In this document: piece after piece, positions 48,508 through 51,267 of the stretch
Numbering within the stretch: the first letter of the stretch is position 1
How the letters are laid out: the number at the start of each line of letters is the position of its first letter
Source: Pseudarthrobacter raffinosi
Lineage (GTDB): Bacteria; Actinomycetota; Actinomycetes; Actinomycetales; Micrococcaceae
Length of the DNA: 51,267 nucleotides
Assembly: GCF_023913735.1 (NCBI RefSeq)
Contig: NZ_JAMXBH010000028.1
Coordinates: forward strand, 1-51,267
Reading direction: 5' to 3'
Made by a program: the position numbers and the translations under genes
Notes under the pieces: model-generated
Databases searched by the model: none
Told to the model about the DNA's origin: nothing
What the model saw: only the letters and a program-made list of their open reading frames with translations

Positions 48508-48880
48508 GTTGTTTGTCCTTTGCAGAGGATGTCGGTGGGTGGGGCGGTCTAGGTGACCGGCCAGCTCCCCTGTTCCCCCCGTTGTTTTTTGGCTGCTGGC
48601 GAAGCTTGCGGAGCTGTGGCCGACGGAGGCCTGTCTACCCGCAGGGCAAGGTTTGGGAAATTCCTGGAGGAAATCAGCGACGCAGGAGCGCCGGAGAGAA
48701 ATTCCCGGACCGCAGGCCCTGACGAAGGAGGGGCTAGACGGGCTGGAGCGGACACGTAGAATCCGAAGGACAGCAGCCAAAAGACGTCGTAGACAAACAG
48801 GTGATGACGGGCAGGAGCCCTGCGACGGACCGGCAGCGCCCAGCAGCCGGCCGCGGCAGCGGACGCCCGAACACCGGGTG
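48508..48880. repeat. Long repeat copy D, upstream of the gene at 48078
   Basis: The core 48584-48785 is 202 nt, with arms GTTTTTTGGCTGCTG (48584-48598) and CAGCAGCCAAAAGAC (48771-48785). The single A-to-G change in the right arm gives a T-G or U-G wobble on the + strand. TAGACG (48735) and TAGAAT (48757) keep the 16-nt spacing. The 5' part is nearly identical to copy C. Confidence 0.88.
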
Positions 48881-49066
48881 GAGCGCAGCGGAATCCGGCC
48901 TCGCGGGTTGTGCCCACTGGCGGGCAGGTGGAGCCCTCCGCACAGCTCAAAGCTGTCCCCATTGGGTACAACCCGCCCCGGCCCCAACAGTGCCTGACCT
49001 ACCCTGCGTCGGCTGCAATGCGGTCGCGAATAGGAATGTCCGAGCCTGCGAGTACACTAAAAAGAG

Positions 49067-49082
49067 TCGAACATATATTCGA
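49067..49082 (+). promoter_or_regulatory. SOS box (LexA operator) of umuDC
   Basis: TCGAACATATATTCGA matches the actinobacterial LexA consensus TCGAAC-N4-GTTCGA at all but one position. It lies 13 bp before the umuD start, so the operon should be induced by DNA damage or by incoming single-stranded DNA. Confidence 0.85.
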
Positions 49083-49095
49083 ATAAAGGTGTGTT

Positions 49096-49527
49096 GTGGG
49101 CGTTATTGTCGGTCCCCGCGTGATAGACGCGGGAGTCTCTTTGTTATCGGTACTGATCTCTCCGGTGCCGGTAGCTGCCGGGTACCCGTCGCCGGCACAG
49201 GACTACTTTGATGGCCGGATCGACCTGAACGAGCACCTCATCAAGGACATCACCAGCACCTACGTGGTGCGGGTCTCCGGGGACTCGATGGAACGCGCCG
49301 GGATCAGCGACGGCGATGAACTGATCGTCAACCGGGCACTGGAACCCAAGGACGGGTGCGTGGTCATCGCCGTCCTGGACGGGGAGCTCACGATCAAGCG
49401 GCTGCGGATCACCCCCGCAGGGGTGGTACTGCAGGCGGAAAACCCGGCCTATCCGGACATCCGGGTACCAGCCCTGTCGGACCTGGTCATCTGGGGTGTC
49501 GCCACCCGGTGCCTCCACCATGTCTAA
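49096..49527 (+). CDS. umuD: UmuD-like self-cleaving mutagenesis protein
   Basis: A 143-residue S24-family protein. The cleavage site is Ala28-Gly29 in VAAGYPSPAQDYF. Ser64 (SGDSMERAGI) and Lys101 (GELTIKRL) are the catalytic dyad. RecA filaments trigger its self-cleavage, and the product joins UmuC as an error-prone polymerase. It starts at GTG 49096 behind AAAGG. It has an SOS box and is followed by umuC. Confidence 0.92.
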   Translation: MGVIVGPRVIDAGVSLLSVLISPVPVAAGYPSPAQDYFDGRIDLNEHLIKDITSTYVVRVSGDSMERAGISDGDELIVNRALEPKDGCVVIAVLDGELTIKRLRITPAGVVLQAENPAYPDIRVPALSDLVIWGVATRCLHHV

Positions 49528-49577
49528 CGCCCGCTATTCCGTTAAACCGGAACCTTGCACCCTGTCCGGGGTGCAGG

Positions 49578-50876
49578 ATGTCTAAGCCGGCGCTGATGCG
49601 GCACATTCCGCAGATCGCGCACGTGGACGTGAACTGCTTCTACGCCTCCGCGGAACGGGCCTTCAACCCGTCCCTGGAAGGCCGGCCCGTCGTCGTTTTA
49701 TCGAATAACGATGGCTGCGCCGTCACCCGCTCCCCCGAAGCCAAAGCCCTCGGCATCCCCATGGGCGAGCCATGGTTCAAACTCGCACCCCGGGCCAAGG
49801 AATGGGGACTCGTGGCGCTGTCCAGCAACTACGAGTTGTACGGGGACATCAGCGCCCGGGTCATGGAACTGCTGGGCCGCTACTCGGCCTGGCTGGAGGT
49901 CTACAGCATCGACGAGGCCTTCCTCGGCGTCAAAGGCACCCCCGCCGAACTGCTGACACTCGGCCGAGCGATGAAAAACGCCGTCCGGCGGAACGTCGGC
50001 GTGCCCGTCTGCGTCGGGATCGCCGCCACCAAGACCCTGGCGAAACTGGCCAATAAATGGGCCAAGAACAACCCTGCGTTCGCCGGTGTCTGCCACTGGG
50101 ACTCCATCCCGGCCGCGAATCGGGAAAGCCTGATGAGCCGGCTCTCGGTCATCGAAATCTGGGGCGTCGCTACCCGGCTGACCAAGCGACTCAACGTGAT
50201 GGGTATTTTTTCGATCCTCGACCTGTCCAGGGCCGACCCGGTGATGATCCGGGACCGGTTCTCCGTGGTCATGATGCGCACCGTCCTGGAACTCCAGGGC
50301 ACACCCTGCATCCCGATGGAGGAAGAACGGATCGGCCGGGACCAGCTGATCTTCTCCCGTTCCTTCGCCACCCCCATCACCACAGCCGCGGGGATCCGGC
50401 AGGTCATGAGCGTGTACGGGCAGCAAGCCTCGGCCCGGTTGGCCAAACACGGGCTGCAGGCCAAGGTCCTGACCGCGTTCGCCGGGACCTCACACTTCAA
50501 CCCGAACGACACGTCCTACCCCTCCGCCTGTGTCCCGCTGCCGATGCCCACCGCGGACCCGGTGATCCTGACCAAGGCCTCCCACGCGCTCCTCCCGCTC
50601 ATCAATGAGGGCGTGAGATACGCCAGAGCCGGGATCATGGTCACCGACCTGCGGCCCACCGGCAACCAGGCACCTCTGGCCCTGTTCGAGAACCCGCACG
50701 AGGAACGCCGCGTCGGAACACTCCTCGAAGACGTCACGCGCCGCTACGGCCAGGGCTCCATCGGCCTCGGCCATGCCGGGATCCGCGGCGGGCCGGACTG
50801 GACCATGAAACGGGACATGCTCTCCCCCCGCTACACCACCCACTGGGACGAACTCCCACTCGTCAAAGCCGCCTAA
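49578..50876 (+). CDS. umuC: UmuC-like Y-family DNA polymerase
   Basis: A 432-residue Y-family polymerase. DVNCFYASAERAF holds the first metal Asp, SNYELYGDIS follows, and YSIDEAFLGV holds the catalytic Asp-Glu; VCVGIAATKTLAKLANKWAK and a C-terminal little-finger domain complete it. With UmuD it copies damaged DNA. I start at ATG 49578; the frame is open upstream but there it overlaps umuD in another frame. The gap to umuD is 50 bp. Confidence 0.93.
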   Translation: MSKPALMRHIPQIAHVDVNCFYASAERAFNPSLEGRPVVVLSNNDGCAVTRSPEAKALGIPMGEPWFKLAPRAKEWGLVALSSNYELYGDISARVMELLGRYSAWLEVYSIDEAFLGVKGTPAELLTLGRAMKNAVRRNVGVPVCVGIAATKTLAKLANKWAKNNPAFAGVCHWDSIPAANRESLMSRLSVIEIWGVATRLTKRLNVMGIFSILDLSRADPVMIRDRFSVVMMRTVLELQGTPCIPMEEERIGRDQLIFSRSFATPITTAAGIRQVMSVYGQQASARLAKHGLQAKVLTAFAGTSHFNPNDTSYPSACVPLPMPTADPVILTKASHALLPLINEGVRYARAGIMVTDLRPTGNQAPLALFENPHEERRVGTLLEDVTRRYGQGSIGLGHAGIRGGPDWTMKRDMLSPRYTTHWDELPLVKAA

Positions 50877-50927
50877 CCCCACCCGCACGACCGCACTCGC
50901 ACGTCAGCACCACGAAAGAACGCACTC

Positions 50928-51188
50928 ATGACCATCACCCACGAAACCCCCACACAGACCAACCATGTCCAGGTCCGGCTCGACCCGGCAGGTAACCCCC
51001 TGGCCATCCGACACGACGGACGGATCTGGCTCGTCGACCCCGAAACGGATTCCCAGCACTGGTACGGACGGGACTCCTGGTGGGACACCCGCCGCACCGC
51101 CGCCAAAGGCAGCGGCGACCTCGTCAGCGTCGAATACTGGCGCGTCCAGGCCCAACTCCCCGGCCTGTGTTTCGTCAAGTTAAAGTAG
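50928..51188 (+). CDS. DUF6504-like small protein
   Basis: An 86-residue protein with PLAIRHDGRIWLVDPE, RDSWWDTR and VEYWRVQAQLPG. The Trp-rich pattern matches the small DUF6504 proteins often encoded beside ImuB/Y-family polymerases in actinobacteria. It follows umuC by 51 bp and may be part of the SOS operon as an accessory factor. Function of the family is unknown. Confidence 0.7.
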   Translation: MTITHETPTQTNHVQVRLDPAGNPLAIRHDGRIWLVDPETDSQHWYGRDSWWDTRRTAAKGSGDLVSVEYWRVQAQLPGLCFVKLK

Positions 51189-51267
51189 GCCATTTCAGCG
51201 CTAAGAATCAGGCCACCGCGGCAGGTTCTTAGACCATTTCAGCAGTTTGCTCATTTCATCAACGCAT
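51189..51267. other. Window end with repeated CCATTTCAGC, possible insertion-sequence end
   Basis: CCATTTCAGC occurs at about 51190 and again at about 51234, followed by a related TCATTTCATC, and CTAAGAA/TTCTTAG forms a 7-bp stem between them. Closely spaced directly repeated ends resemble the terminal repeats of IS21-type elements, but the rest lies outside the window. Confidence 0.35.

Noticed and set aside
43331..48880. The four repeats as a CRISPR array
   Set aside because: Repeats are about 200-370 nt, kilobases apart and separated by genes; there are no short regular spacers and no cas genes.
43331..48880. The four repeats as ordinary MITEs
   Set aside because: Not fully excluded, but no target duplications were seen, all copies have one orientation relative to the gene beside them, and internal pairing is conserved, so I favour a functional element.

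Overview
The window looks like part of a large, GC-rich conjugative plasmid from an actinobacterium, most likely Arthrobacter or a relative in the Micrococcaceae. The evidence is the high-GC codon use, a 1538-residue actinobacterial-type MobF relaxase-helicase (TraA), a DUF4193 protein, an actinobacterial SOS box (49067-49082) and frequent ATGA overlaps. I infer the genus from style only. No rRNA, tRNA or CRISPR was found.

Left half (about 0.3-29 kb): a catabolic island for acyl-CoA compounds, largely on the + strand. It contains a metallo-beta-lactamase hydrolase, a frameshifted acyl-CoA dehydrogenase, a TetR regulator, etfBA, a membrane cytochrome b, an HSD10-like SDR, a thiolase, an enoyl-CoA hydratase and an SCPx-type thiolase. 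A complete IS21-family element with 6-bp target duplications follows. Then come a double-HTH TetR regulator, an alpha-methylacyl-CoA racemase, two MaoC hydratase subunits, an SDR, a second acyl-CoA dehydrogenase, a decayed thiolase and a second HSD10-like SDR. The methylcitrate genes prpD-prpB-prpC follow, then adk-panD-panB and an alpha/beta hydrolase. Racemase, dehydrogenase, hydratase, SDR and SCPx-type thiolase are the same set of activities that peroxisomes use on 2-methyl-branched acyl-CoAs. That route releases propionyl-CoA, which the methylcitrate genes would consume. panB, panD and adk look like a CoA-supply add-on. The substrate is not identified; isoprenoid, sterol side-chain or other methyl-branched acids are reasonable guesses.

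Middle (29-37.2 kb): an AAA/STAND ATPase, a DUF4193 protein, a nucleotidyltransferase-like protein that is probably translated from a leaderless mRNA, two large perfect palindromes with a shared half-site, and traA on the minus strand.

Right part (37.2-51.2 kb): a likely oriT region (37190-37666) with interlaced inverted repeats and a 24-bp dyad, then what resembles a conjugative leading region. Almost every gene here is on the minus strand: HNH nuclease, secreted nuclease, small centromere-binding-like protein, SSB, NrdH-like redoxin, ParB/Spo0J-like protein, DprA-like protein, DUF4192 protein and several unknowns. The segment ends with an SOS-regulated umuDC and a DUF6504 gene on the + strand.

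The most unusual feature is a four-copy family of elements, each exactly 202 nt between 15-nt complementary arms. One copy lies just upstream of each of four minus-strand genes (ParB-like, DprA-like, DUF4192, unknown). Arm differences between copies are compensatory, and the departures from Watson-Crick pairing are G-T/G-U wobbles on the + strand. All four carry a -35/-10-like pair at constant 16-nt spacing. They could be single-strand promoters that work on the incoming transferred strand, comparable to Frpo of plasmid F, or a family of structured RNAs.
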